From Xanthobacteraceae bacterium (GTDB lineage Bacteria > Pseudomonadota > Alphaproteobacteria > Rhizobiales > Xanthobacteraceae), in assembly GCA_031291475.1 (NCBI GenBank), contig JARLIY010000132.1, forward strand, positions 357,478-421,477: a stretch of DNA of 64,000 bases, in the 5' to 3' direction. Shown in pieces: positions 1 through 9,478 of this stretch. How positions within the stretch are numbered: the first letter of the stretch is position 1; each line of letters opens with the position of its first letter. The position numbers and the translations under genes were made by a program. Under the pieces are notes generated by a model, which saw only the letters and a program-made list of their open reading frames with translations, did no database searches and was not told the DNA's origin.

Positions 1-471
1 GTGCGAGAGGCTGCCGGCAAGGCGGTCGCGGACGGCGGTCAGGCGAATTGTCGCCAGCAATTCGTCGATGCGCCGGCGCTCGCTCGGGCCTTCCTGCCAC
101 CACAGCGTGGCGCGGACGTGACGGTCGGATTTGAGCGCGAGTTCGAGGTTGTCGGCGACGGTTTGGTTCTGGAACACGGTGGGTTTCTGGAACTTGCGGC
201 CGATGCCGAGCTCGGCGATTTCGGCCTCGTCGAGCCGCGTGAGATCGTACGAGCCGTCGAACATGACGTCGCCCAAGTCCGGGCGCGTCTTGCCCGTGAC
301 TACGTCCATCATCGTCGTCTTGCCGGCGCCGTTCGGGCCGATAATGGCCCGCATCTCGCCCGGCTCGACGGCGAAGGAAAGATTGTTGAGCGCGCGGAAG
401 CCGTCGAACGAGACGGTGACGCCATTAAGATAGAGAAGTGCGGTGGTCAGCGCTTCCATGGCCCACATCAT
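1..471 (-). CDS. urtD: Urea ABC transporter ATP-binding protein UrtD (partial, runs off left edge)
   Basis: Reverse-strand translation gives ...LLYLNGVTVSFDGFRALNNLSFAVEPGEMRAIIGPNGAGKTTMMDVVTGKTRPDLGDVMFDG... with Walker A (GPNGAGKTT); start overlaps urtC stop (ATGA); follows urtA-B-C order. Confidence 0.93.
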   Translation of the reverse strand, partial: MMWAMEALTTALLYLNGVTVSFDGFRALNNLSFAVEPGEMRAIIGPNGAGKTTMMDVVTGKTRPDLGDVMFDGSYDLTRLDEAEIAELGIGRKFQKPTVFQNQTVADNLELALKSDRHVRATLWWQEGPSERRRIDELLATIRLTAVRDRLAGSLSH

Positions 472-1619
472 TCCGCCGGCAGCGGCTCCCTCACTCCGTC
501 CTCGGCCGCGGCAGACGCCCGATCGCGGCGCAGCGCCGTCCAGTGCCGCCAAGTGCCGACGATGCCGCGCGGCAGAAGCAGCGTCACCAAGATGAACAGC
601 GCGCCCAGCATGAACAACCAATAAGGGGCGAGGAACCCCGAGGTGAAATATGTCTTGGCGTAGTTGACCAGCACTGCACCGATCACCGCGCCGGAAAGCG
701 TGCCGCGGCCGCCGACCGCGACCCAGATCACGGCCTCGATGGAATTGGCCGGAGCGAACTCGCTCGGATTGATGATGCCGACCTGCGGCACATAAAGCGC
801 GCCGGCAACGCCGGCCATGCAGGCCGACAGCGTGAACACGAAGACCTTGTAGGACTCGATCCGGTAGCCGAGGAACCGCGTGCGCGATTCGGCATCGCGG
901 ATGGCGAGCAGCACCTTGCCGAACTTCGAGGTGATGATGGCGCGGCAGAGGAGAAAGGCGAGCATAATCGCCACGCAGGAGATCGAGAACAGCGCCGCGC
1001 GCGTCGTTTCCGCCTGGACGTTGAAGCCGAGGATGTCCTTGAAATCGGTCAGGCCGTTGTTGCCGCCGAAGCCGAAATTGTTGCGGAAGAAGCCGAGCAT
1101 CAGCGCGAAAGTCAGCGCCTGCGTGATGATCGACAGATAGACGCCGGTGACGCGGCTGCGAAACGCGAACCAGCCGAAGACAAAAGCGAGCACGCCCGGC
1201 ACCACCACGACCATGAGCAAGGCGTAGGGGAAAAACTGGAATCCGTACCAATAGACCGGCAACTCCTTCCAGTTCAGGAACACCATGAAATCCGGCAGAA
1301 TCGGATCGGCATAGACGCCGCGGGTGCCGATCTGGCGCATGAGATACATGCCCATGGCGTAGCCGCCCAGCGCGAAGAAGGCACCGTGACCGAGGGAAAG
1401 AATGCCGCAGTATCCCCAAATCAGGTCGATTGACAGCGCCAGCAGCGCATAGCAGGCGTATTTGCCGAATAGCGCGACCAGGTAGGTCGGTATGTGGAAG
1501 GTGGAGGATTCCGGCAGCGCCAGAGTGAGTATAGGCACGACGATGGCGATCGCGGCGACGACGATCAAAAACAGCGTCGCACCGCGGTCCAGCGAACGGA
1601 TGAGGATATGCGTGGTCAC
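468..1619 (-). CDS. urtC: Urea ABC transporter permease UrtC
   Basis: 383 aa branched-chain-type permease (LSIDLIWGYCGILSLGHGAFFALGGYAMGMYLMRQIG) in the urt operon. Confidence 0.95.
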   Translation of the reverse strand: MTTHILIRSLDRGATLFLIVVAAIAIVVPILTLALPESSTFHIPTYLVALFGKYACYALLALSIDLIWGYCGILSLGHGAFFALGGYAMGMYLMRQIGTRGVYADPILPDFMVFLNWKELPVYWYGFQFFPYALLMVVVVPGVLAFVFGWFAFRSRVTGVYLSIITQALTFALMLGFFRNNFGFGGNNGLTDFKDILGFNVQAETTRAALFSISCVAIMLAFLLCRAIITSKFGKVLLAIRDAESRTRFLGYRIESYKVFVFTLSACMAGVAGALYVPQVGIINPSEFAPANSIEAVIWVAVGGRGTLSGAVIGAVLVNYAKTYFTSGFLAPYWLFMLGALFILVTLLLPRGIVGTWRHWTALRRDRASAAAEDGVREPLPAE

Positions 1620-1634
1620 GGATGCGCTCCGTGA

Positions 1635-1750
1635 ACTCCCTCTCCCCAGGGGGGAGAGGGTTGGGGTGAGGGGGTTCGGCGATGGGGCTTCGATTTCAGG
1701 GCCCCGTCACCCGCGCCTTCGGCGCGACCTCTCCCCACCGGGGAGAGGTG
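1635..1750. repeat. Intergenic palindromic repeat inside the urt operon (CCTCTCCCC-n-GGGGAGAGG type)
   Basis: Two GGGGAGAG/CTCTCCCC palindromes flank a CGCGCCTTCGGCGCG hairpin and GGGGTGAGGGGGTTC; a related element is at ~60572-60702. Confidence 0.8.
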
Positions 1751-1767
1751 AAGAAGATGCATCGTCG

Positions 1768-3441
1768 TCACGCTTCCACCGCCCGGCCCTTCAGGGCGAA
1801 CATACCCCGCGGCCGCTTCTGGATGAACAGGATGATCAGCACCAATATCGCAATCTTGCCGAGCACCGCGCCAGCATAAGGTTCGAGGAACTTGTTGGCG
1901 ATACCGAGCACGAAGGAGCCGACCAGCGTGCCCCAGAGATTGCCGACGCCGCCGAACACCACAACCATGAAGCTGTCGATGATGTAGCCCTGGCCGAGAT
2001 TGGGGCTGACGTTGTCGATCTGCGACAGCGCCACACCGGCCATGCCGGCGATGCCGGAGCCTAGCCCGAAGGTTAGCGCGTCGACGCGGCTGGTGCGGAT
2101 CCCCATCGAGGCGGCCATCGGTCGGTTCTGCGTCACCGCGCGCATCTCCAAGCCGAAGCGCGTGTAGCGAAGTAGTGCCAGCAACGCGATGAAGACGGCG
2201 AGCGCAAAACAGACGATCCACAGGCGGTTATAGGTGATGGTGATGCCGCCGAGATCGAACGCGCCGCTCATCCAGGACGGATTACCGACATCGCGGTTGT
2301 TCGGACCGAACGTCGAGCGCACCGCCTGCTGCAGGATCAGCGAAAGCCCCCAGGTCGCGAGCAGCGTCTCCAGCGGCCTGCCGTAGAGGAAGCGGATGAT
2401 GGTGCGTTCGATGACGATGCCGATACAACCGGCGACCAGGAACGATAGCGGAATGGCGATCGCCAGCGAATAATCGAATAATGCCGGATTGTGGTTGCGG
2501 ATCGTCTCCTGCACCACGAAGGTGACGTAAGCCCCGATCATGACCATCTCGCCATGCGCCATGTTGATCACGCCCATCACGCCGAAGGTGATGGCAAGCC
2601 CAATAGCGGCGAGCAACAATACCGAGCCGAGAGAAATTCCGTACCAGGCGTTCTGCACCGCCTCCCACAGCACAAGACGGTTCTTGATGCCGCCGATCGC
2701 CGCGGCGGCGCTTTTCAGGACCGGCGCCGAGGTATCCGGTGGCAGGCTGGAAAGAAGGCCGAGAGAATCCTGGTCGGCGCGCTGGCGGATTATGTCTACC
2801 GCGGCGAGTTTGTCTTCATCGCTGGCCTTGCCGCTGGACAGTATGATGGCGGCGCGCGCCTCCATCATCACACGCTTCACGCCGGGCTCCTGCTCCTTGG
2901 CAATGGCGTTCTCGAGCGTCGGCAGGACGGCGGCCTGGCGCGATTTGAAAACGGCCTGGGCGGCGTCGTAGCGCGTGCCGGGGTTTTTGACGAGCAGGGT
3001 CAGGCCGCCCATCGCGGCGTCGATCGCCCCGCGCAACCGATTGTTGAGGCGGACGAGCTCGACATCGGCCGGCGCGGTGCCCACAATTGGTTTTCCCGTT
3101 GCGGCGTCGGTCAGCTTGCCGGAACCGTCTTTGACGTAGACCGCCTTCTTTTCGGCGCTGAACATCAACTGCCCGTCCTGCAAGGCTCGAACGACGGTTA
3201 GAGCCCGCGGATCGCCGCTGGCGGCAACCTCGTTGATGCCGGTGATGGTCTCGCTGAAATCGTCGGCGGTGAAATGGGCGAGTGCGTCTTCGAGGCTCGC
3301 GGCGCGCGCGGCCGTGCCACCCAGCGCGAAGCTGAAGGCCAATAGGAGAGCGACGAGGCAAGCTCGGCTGAAACGCATCGCAATGTTCCCGGCCTTGATG
3401 CGGGAAGGCGATACGCCGCCTTCCCGCGAGGTCACTATCAC
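1768..3441 (-). CDS. urtB: Urea ABC transporter permease UrtB
   Basis: 557 aa; signal peptide plus N-terminal extension typical of UrtB, then permease (LAITFGVMGVINMAHGEMVMIGAYVTFVVQ). Confidence 0.94.
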   Translation of the reverse strand: MIVTSREGGVSPSRIKAGNIAMRFSRACLVALLLAFSFALGGTAARAASLEDALAHFTADDFSETITGINEVAASGDPRALTVVRALQDGQLMFSAEKKAVYVKDGSGKLTDAATGKPIVGTAPADVELVRLNNRLRGAIDAAMGGLTLLVKNPGTRYDAAQAVFKSRQAAVLPTLENAIAKEQEPGVKRVMMEARAAIILSSGKASDEDKLAAVDIIRQRADQDSLGLLSSLPPDTSAPVLKSAAAAIGGIKNRLVLWEAVQNAWYGISLGSVLLLAAIGLAITFGVMGVINMAHGEMVMIGAYVTFVVQETIRNHNPALFDYSLAIAIPLSFLVAGCIGIVIERTIIRFLYGRPLETLLATWGLSLILQQAVRSTFGPNNRDVGNPSWMSGAFDLGGITITYNRLWIVCFALAVFIALLALLRYTRFGLEMRAVTQNRPMAASMGIRTSRVDALTFGLGSGIAGMAGVALSQIDNVSPNLGQGYIIDSFMVVVFGGVGNLWGTLVGSFVLGIANKFLEPYAGAVLGKIAILVLIILFIQKRPRGMFALKGRAVEA

Positions 3442-3451
3442 AGCGTCGTCG

Positions 3452-4774
3452 TTACGAGGCGCCGCCGCACTTCTTGGTCACGGTATTGTAGTTGCCGCAC
3501 TTGAGCGTCACCCAATCGCCAATGAGATCTTTCGATCCGGGCAGGTAAGCCGACCAGGCGGCGCCGGGTACTAGCCCCTTGGTCTTCCACACCACGTCGA
3601 ACTGGCCGTCGGGGCGGATTTCCCCGATGAAGACCGGCTTGGTGATGTGATGGTTCGGCAACAACTCCGAGATGCCGCCGGTGAGGTTCGGCGCCTTGGT
3701 GCCGGGCAGCGCCTCGATCACCTTGTCGGGGTCGGTGCTGCCGACCTTCTCGACCGCCTTCACCCACATGGCGAAGCCGATGACATGAGCTTCCATCGGA
3801 TCGTTGGTGGTGCGTTTCGGGTTCTTGGTGAACTCGTGCCACGCCTTGATGAAGGCCTCATTCTCCGGCGTCTTGATCGACTCGAAATAGTTCCAGGCGG
3901 CGAGGTGGCCGACCAGCGGCTTGGTGTCGAGACCGGCGAGCTCTTCTTCGCCGACCGAGAACGCCACCACCGGGATATCGGTCGCCTTGATGCCCTGGTT
4001 TCCGAGTTCCTTATAGAAGGGCACGTTGGCATCGCCGTTGATGGTGGAGACCACCGCAGTCTTCTTGCCCGCGGAGCCGAACGCCTTGATCTTGGAGACT
4101 TCGGTCTGCCAGTCGGAGAAGCCGAACGGCGTGTAGTTGATCATGATGTCGTCGGGGCTCACCTTGAGCACGTCCTTGAGGTAAGCTTCGAGGATCTTGT
4201 TGGTGGTGCGTGGATAGACGTAGTCGGTGCCTTCGAGCACCCAACGCTTCACCGAGCCGCCTTCGGAACTCGCGAGATAATCGACGGCAGGGATCGCCTG
4301 CTGGTTCGGCGCTGCGCCGGTGTAGATCACGTTACGCTCGCTCTCCTCGCCCTCATACTGCACCGGATAGAACAGAAGGCTGTTGAGCTCCTTGAACACC
4401 GGCAACACTGATTTACGCGACACCGACGTCCAGCAGCCGAACACGACGGCGACTTTATCCTTGCTGATCAGCTCGCGGGCCTTTTCCGCGAACAACGGCC
4501 AGTTCGAGGCCGGATCGACGACGACGGCTTCGAGCTTCTTACCGAGCACGCCGCCCTTCTTATTCTGCTCTTCGATGAGCATGAGCACCACGTCCTTCAG
4601 CGTCGTTTCGCTGATGGCCATCGTGCCGGACAACGAGTGGAGAATGCCGACCTTGATCGTATCCTGAGCCTGGGCGGGCAGTGCCGCCGTTAGGCCAAGG
4701 GCAAGACCAGCCGCGGCGGCAAGCCAGCGGCGGCCCCGTGGTCGCCGTGCGACCACGCCAATGGAGTTGAGCAT
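3452..4774 (-). CDS. urtA: Urea ABC transporter substrate-binding protein UrtA
   Basis: 440 aa; DTIKVGILHSLSGTMAISETTLKDVVLMLIEEQNKKGGVLGKKLEAVVVDPASNWPLFAEKARELI is a UrtA signature. Confidence 0.96.
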   Translation of the reverse strand: MLNSIGVVARRPRGRRWLAAAAGLALGLTAALPAQAQDTIKVGILHSLSGTMAISETTLKDVVLMLIEEQNKKGGVLGKKLEAVVVDPASNWPLFAEKARELISKDKVAVVFGCWTSVSRKSVLPVFKELNSLLFYPVQYEGEESERNVIYTGAAPNQQAIPAVDYLASSEGGSVKRWVLEGTDYVYPRTTNKILEAYLKDVLKVSPDDIMINYTPFGFSDWQTEVSKIKAFGSAGKKTAVVSTINGDANVPFYKELGNQGIKATDIPVVAFSVGEEELAGLDTKPLVGHLAAWNYFESIKTPENEAFIKAWHEFTKNPKRTTNDPMEAHVIGFAMWVKAVEKVGSTDPDKVIEALPGTKAPNLTGGISELLPNHHITKPVFIGEIRPDGQFDVVWKTKGLVPGAAWSAYLPGSKDLIGDWVTLKCGNYNTVTKKCGGAS

Positions 4775-4834
4775 CGCGATGTCCTCTGTTTGACGCGCGT
4801 ATCCGGCAGGGCGCCGTTACGCGAGCGGCAAATC

Positions 4835-4849
4835 GCAAGGAGCGTGCCA
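4835..4849 (-). promoter_or_regulatory. Sigma-54 (-24/-12) promoter upstream of urtA
   Basis: Minus strand reads TGGCACG-CTCC-TTGC, an exact match to the TGGCACG-N4-TTGC consensus, ~60 bp upstream of the urtA start. Confidence 0.85.
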
Positions 4850-4907
4850 AACAATCACTGATGCTAATCCCTTGGTTTCAGGGCAAGATTCAACTAGGCG
4901 GACAATA

Positions 4908-4925
4908 GCGCAATGCGACTTGCGC
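4908..4925. promoter_or_regulatory. Possible enhancer-binding-protein site (NtrC-like?) upstream of the sigma-54 promoter
   Basis: Perfect inverted repeat GCGCAA-N6-TTGCGC about 60 bp upstream of the -24 element. Confidence 0.35.
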
Positions 4926-5063
4926 CCATTTTGAATCCGATTCCGAGCCCAATGTCGCCTATTTTTTAGGCTGCAACATAAAAATACCGAGAGAATACTG
5001 TTTAAATATTGGGCAGGCCTCGAGTGCATTGCGCTTCGCCGCCAATCCTGAAAAACAGGGCTC

Positions 5064-5492
5064 ATGGCCAGTTTCGTCAACCGGCGACAATTCACGATCG
5101 AATGGGGCTACTGCGACCCGGCGGGGAACGTGTTCAACAGCCGCTTCTTCGAATTCTTCGACTGGGGGACGTGGGCGCTGTTCGAGAAGGCGCTTGGCGT
5201 GCGGCCGGCCGACCTCGCCGGCGTCTTCGGCATCATCGGCATTCCGCTGGTCGATGCCAGCGCACGCTTCCTTGCGCCCGCCCGGTTCGGAGATGTCGTC
5301 GAGCTTTCCTCGCGGGTGAGAGAGTTCCGCCGCTCGAGCTTCGACATCGAGCACCGGCTGACGGTGAGCGGCAGCCTTGCGGTCGAGGGCCTCGAGACTC
5401 GCGTATGGGCCAAGCGTCATGCCGCCGACCCGTTGCAGATCAAGGCGCAGCCCGTCCCCGAGGAGGTCATCACGCGCTTTCAGGTGCCGTGA
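5064..5492 (+). CDS. Hotdog-fold acyl-CoA thioesterase (4-hydroxybenzoyl-CoA thioesterase-like)
   Basis: 142 aa; FTIEWGYCDPAGNVFNSRFFEFFDWGTWALFEKALG carries the YCDPAG-type 4HBT motif; upstream of hcr-like genes. Confidence 0.85.
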   Translation: MASFVNRRQFTIEWGYCDPAGNVFNSRFFEFFDWGTWALFEKALGVRPADLAGVFGIIGIPLVDASARFLAPARFGDVVELSSRVREFRRSSFDIEHRLTVSGSLAVEGLETRVWAKRHAADPLQIKAQPVPEEVITRFQVP

Positions 5493-5598
5493 ACACGCAC
5501 GACAAATACTGGCTCGCGTGACCCCCATCCGATTTGAACGCGGCAGGGGATGCTGATATTAAAATCGGCATAAACAGAAAAGCCGCCGATAGGCCCGC

Positions 5599-6081
5599 AT
5601 GGCGCGCATTCTTCAGCTCACGCTCAACGGCCGCGCCCGCAGCGATGCGATAGCTGAAAACGTTTTGCTGCTGGACTATTTGCGGGAATACGTCGGATTC
5701 ACCGGAACGAAAACGGGCTGCGACGGCGGCGAGTGCGGTGCTTGCACCGTGCTCATCGACGACGAGCCGCGCCTTTCATGTCTCACGCTGGCGGCGCTCG
5801 CCGACGGCACGCGCGTCGACACGGTCGAATCGCTGGTCAGCGACGGCCGCTTGTCCGCGGTGCAGCGCGGCTTCCATGAGAAGCTCGGTTCGCAATGCGG
5901 CTATTGCACGCCGGGATTCATCATGGCGTCCGCCGGCTTGCTCCGGCGGAATCCGCGGCCGAGCGAAGATGAGATCCGCGAAGCATTAGGCAGCAACATC
6001 TGCCGCTGCACCGGCTATGTGAAAATCATCGAAGCGGTGATGCATGCGGCCGAGCTTCACGCCGCCGGCGTCTCACCGTGA
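5599..6081 (+). CDS. hcrC: 4-hydroxybenzoyl-CoA reductase gamma subunit (2Fe-2S)
   Basis: 160 aa; GFTGTKTGCDGGECGACTVLIDDEPRLSCL and CGYCTPGF / NICRCTGY two-[2Fe-2S] signature of xanthine oxidase family small subunits. Confidence 0.88.
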   Translation: MARILQLTLNGRARSDAIAENVLLLDYLREYVGFTGTKTGCDGGECGACTVLIDDEPRLSCLTLAALADGTRVDTVESLVSDGRLSAVQRGFHEKLGSQCGYCTPGFIMASAGLLRRNPRPSEDEIREALGSNICRCTGYVKIIEAVMHAAELHAAGVSP

Positions 6082-6121
6082 GCGAAACGGGCATCCGGCG
6101 TAAGCGGAGCGGACATCTGAA

Positions 6122-8458
6122 ATGAACGAGATCGTCCCCGCGCATAACATCGGCGGCTATGTGCCGCTAGTGGACGGACCGGAGAAGGTGTCCGGGCGGG
6201 CCAAATACACGGCCGATTTCATCGTGCCGGGAATGCTGGCCGGACGCATCCTTCGCAGCCCTTATTCACACGCCGAAATCCTGGACGTGGATGTTTCCGA
6301 AGCGCTGCAATTGCCCGGCGTCAAGGCGATCGTCACCGGGGCCGATTGCGACAAGGGCTTCGGCGTGCTGCCGATCGCCCGCACGGAATATCCGCTGGCG
6401 CGCGAGCGGGTGCGTTATTGCGGAGAGCCGTTAGCCGCCGTCGCCGCCGTCGATGACGCGACGGCAAAAGAGGCGCTCAAGCGCATCAAGCTCAAGGTCC
6501 GCGAACTTCCCGCTTATCATACCGCGGGTGCCGCGATGGCCCCCAACGCCATCGAATTGCACAAGCACCGGCCGAAGAATATCGAGCGCGATGTTTTTTT
6601 TGAGCTCGGCGACGTCGCAGTCGCGTTCGCCGCCGCCGATTTGGTGCGCGAAGGCACCTATAATTGCGCCGAGGTCTGCCAGAACCAGATGGAGATGCAC
6701 GCCGCGGTCGCCGACTACGACGCCGAACGCGACCGCATCACGGTGCATGCCTCGACCCAAGTGCCCTACTACGTGCACCTCATGCTGTCGCACATCCTGG
6801 GCATGGACATGTCCCGCATCCGCGTGATCAAGCCGCATGTCGGCGGCGGCTTCGGTTGCCGCACCGAGACGCTTAACGTCGAGCTGATCGCCGCTCTCCT
6901 GGCGCGCAAAGCCGGCGGCTGCGTGCGCCTGGTGGTCAATCGCGAAGAGACATTTATTACCCATCGCGGCCGGCCGGAAACCGACATTCGCCTCAAGCTC
7001 GGCATGCGCAAGGACGGGCGCATCACCGCCGTCGAATGCGAATGCATCCAGCGCGGCGGCGCGCATTCGGGCTACGGCGTGGTCACCATCCTTTATGCCG
7101 GCTCGATGCTGTACGCGATCTACGATCTGCACAACGTCAAATATGTCGGCAAGCGCGTGCTGACCAACACGCCGCCCTGCGGCGCGTTTCGCGGCCATGG
7201 CACCGTCGATATCCGTTTCGCCTTCGAAAGCCTGCTCGACGACATGGCGGGCGCGCTCGGGCTTGATCCCTTTGCCGTGCGCCGCGTCAACCTGTTGCCG
7301 GCCGTCCCGAACTTCACCGACAACGACCTGATGGTGAACAGCTATGGCTTGCCGGAATGCCTGGATTGGGTCGAGCGCGAGAGCGGCTGGAAGACGCGCA
7401 AAGGCAAGCTCGCGCGCAGCAAGGGCCATATCCGCAAAGGGCTCGGCATGGCCTGCTCGCATTACATCAGCGGCGCCTCAAAGCCGGTAAACTGGACCGG
7501 CGAACCGCATGCCACGGTCAAGCTCAAGCTCGATTTCGACGGTTCGATCGTGCTGCTCACCGGCGCCGCCGAGATCGGGCAGGGCTCCTCCACCGTCCTC
7601 GTGCAGAGCGTTGCCGAGGTGCTCGGGCTCGATCTGTCCCGCATCCGCATCGTCACCGGCGACAGTGACGTGGTGCCGAAGGACAACGGTTCCTATTCCT
7701 CGCGCGTCACTTTCATGGTCGGCAACGCCGCGATCGATGCGGCGAACAATCTCAAGGCCGTGCTGATCGCGGCGGCGGCGCGTAAGCTTGACGCCAAGCC
7801 GGGCGAGATCGAGTGCCTGGGCGAACTCTACCGCGCCGGCGTGCAGGACAAGGGACTGGCCTTCAACGAGGTGGTCACCGAAGCGCTCAAGGATACCGGC
7901 ACCATCACCGTGACCGGAAACTACTCGACCATCCCCGAATCGCACGGCGGCAAGAAATATCGCGGCGCCGCGATCGGCGGCACCATGGGCTACAGCTACT
8001 CGGCGCAGGTGGTCGAAGTCAGCGTCGACGACGAGACCGGCGTGGTCACCGTCGACAAGGTCTGGGTGGCGCACGATTGCGGCAAGGCGCTCAATCGGCT
8101 TTCCGTCGAGGGCCAGGTGCAGGGTTCGGTGTGGATGGGCATGGGCCAGGCGATGAGCGAGGAAGCGGCCTATCACCAAGGCCTCATGCTCACGGCCAAT
8201 ATGCTCGATTACCGCGTGCCCACGATCCAGGATTCGCCGCCGATCGAGGTCGGCATCGTCGAAAGCAACGACCCGCATGGGCCGTTCGGCGCCAAGGAAG
8301 CCGGCGAGGGCTCGTTGGCGGCGTTCCTGCCGGCGCTGACCAACGCCATCGCCGACGCCACGGGGCTCCGCTTCAACGACTTGCCGGTGACGCCGGACCG
8401 CGTTTTCGCCGCGCTCGAAAAGCGCGCGCGGGGCCGCAAGGGCAACGGCGGCGCCTGA
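6122..8458 (+). CDS. hcrA: 4-hydroxybenzoyl-CoA reductase alpha (molybdopterin-binding) subunit
   Basis: 778 aa xanthine-dehydrogenase-family large subunit ([28 protein letters not shown]); operon context. Confidence 0.88.
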   Translation: MNEIVPAHNIGGYVPLVDGPEKVSGRAKYTADFIVPGMLAGRILRSPYSHAEILDVDVSEALQLPGVKAIVTGADCDKGFGVLPIARTEYPLARERVRYCGEPLAAVAAVDDATAKEALKRIKLKVRELPAYHTAGAAMAPNAIELHKHRPKNIERDVFFELGDVAVAFAAADLVREGTYNCAEVCQNQMEMHAAVADYDAERDRITVHASTQVPYYVHLMLSHILGMDMSRIRVIKPHVGGGFGCRTETLNVELIAALLARKAGGCVRLVVNREETFITHRGRPETDIRLKLGMRKDGRITAVECECIQRGGAHSGYGVVTILYAGSMLYAIYDLHNVKYVGKRVLTNTPPCGAFRGHGTVDIRFAFESLLDDMAGALGLDPFAVRRVNLLPAVPNFTDNDLMVNSYGLPECLDWVERESGWKTRKGKLARSKGHIRKGLGMACSHYISGASKPVNWTGEPHATVKLKLDFDGSIVLLTGAAEIGQGSSTVLVQSVAEVLGLDLSRIRIVTGDSDVVPKDNGSYSSRVTFMVGNAAIDAANNLKAVLIAAAARKLDAKPGEIECLGELYRAGVQDKGLAFNEVVTEALKDTGTITVTGNYSTIPESHGGKKYRGAAIGGTMGYSYSAQVVEVSVDDETGVVTVDKVWVAHDCGKALNRLSVEGQVQGSVWMGMGQAMSEEAAYHQGLMLTANMLDYRVPTIQDSPPIEVGIVESNDPHGPFGAKEAGEGSLAAFLPALTNAIADATGLRFNDLPVTPDRVFAALEKRARGRKGNGGA

Positions 8459-9474
8459 TGGATGCGTTGCCGTCCTTCGATCTCGTCCGCCCGCGGACGC
8501 TCGCCGAGTTGATCGAAGCGCGCGCCGCTTTTCCAGACGGCCGCGTGCTTGGCGGCGGCACCGACTTGATGGTCAACATCCGGCGCGGCATCGTCGCCCC
8601 GCCGGTGCTCATCGACATCAATGGCGTGCGCGAATTACGCGACATCAAGGCGGATGTACGCGGGCTCGAAATCGGCACGGCGGCGACGCTTGCCGCGCTT
8701 GCCGCGCATGCAGGCGTGGCGCGGCATTATCCGGTTGTGGCGCAGGCCGCCGGCCATATCGCCGGTCCCACCCAGCGCAACATGGGAACGGTCGGCGGCA
8801 ATCTCGCGCTCGACACCCGCTGCATTTTCTACAATCAGAGCGAGTGGTGGCGCGAGGCCAACCATCACTGCCTCAAGACCACCGGCGAAATCTGCCACGT
8901 GGCGCCGAAAAGCCGCGGCGTGTGCTTCGCCACGTTCAGCGGCGACCTCGCGCCGGCGCTGCTCACGCTCGACGCCGAGATCGACGTTGCCGGACCCGCA
9001 GGACGGCGGACGATGCCGCTCGCCGATCTCTATATCGGCTATGCGCGCCAGGACGAGCCGGTGACGGAAACCCGCGGCGACGGCAAATTCTTCCTGTCGC
9101 TGCGGCACGGCGAGGTGATCGTCGCGGTCAAGGCCCACAATACGCCCGGCCTGCGCTCGGCCTACGACAAGATCCGCATCCGCAAGTCGATCGAATATCC
9201 GGTCACCGGCGTCGCCGTGGCGTTGCGACGCGACGGCGACACGCTCGCCGATCTGCGCGTCGCCTTCACCGGCACCAATCCGCGGCCGGTGCGGCTTTCC
9301 GGAACCGACAAACTGTGCGGCGGGCCGCTCGACGCGCGCGTATTCGCCGGCCTCGACGCGCTGGTGCGCGACCAGATCATGGCGATGAAAACGACGTTCA
9401 CGCCCGGCCATTATCGCCGCCGCGTCGCCGGCGTGCTGGCACGGCGGCTCGCGCAAAAATTATTCGTGTTGTGA
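8458..9474 (+). CDS. hcrB: 4-hydroxybenzoyl-CoA reductase beta (FAD-binding) subunit with Cys-rich insertion
   Basis: ATG overlaps the hcrA stop (TGATG); LGGGTDLMVNIRRG and QRNMGTVGGNLALDTRC FAD motifs, then four Cys (DTRC, NHHC, GEIC, GVC). Confidence 0.87.
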   Translation: MDALPSFDLVRPRTLAELIEARAAFPDGRVLGGGTDLMVNIRRGIVAPPVLIDINGVRELRDIKADVRGLEIGTAATLAALAAHAGVARHYPVVAQAAGHIAGPTQRNMGTVGGNLALDTRCIFYNQSEWWREANHHCLKTTGEICHVAPKSRGVCFATFSGDLAPALLTLDAEIDVAGPAGRRTMPLADLYIGYARQDEPVTETRGDGKFFLSLRHGEVIVAVKAHNTPGLRSAYDKIRIRKSIEYPVTGVAVALRRDGDTLADLRVAFTGTNPRPVRLSGTDKLCGGPLDARVFAGLDALVRDQIMAMKTTFTPGHYRRRVAGVLARRLAQKLFVL

Positions 9475-9478
9475 CGGC

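Noticed and set aside
438-1433. 331-aa plus-strand ORF opposite urtC
   Set aside because: Low-complexity Arg/His/Glu-rich translation, antisense to a clear UrtC; a typical high-GC shadow ORF.
6431-8278. Long minus-strand ORFs (343 aa, 266 aa) opposite hcrA
   Set aside because: No family motifs; mirror the codon structure of the real gene.
7813-8457. N-terminal 215 residues of the 553-aa ORF 7813..9474
   Set aside because: Out-of-frame with hcrA and Arg/Gly-rich; the true HcrB start is the ATG at 8458 overlapping the hcrA stop.
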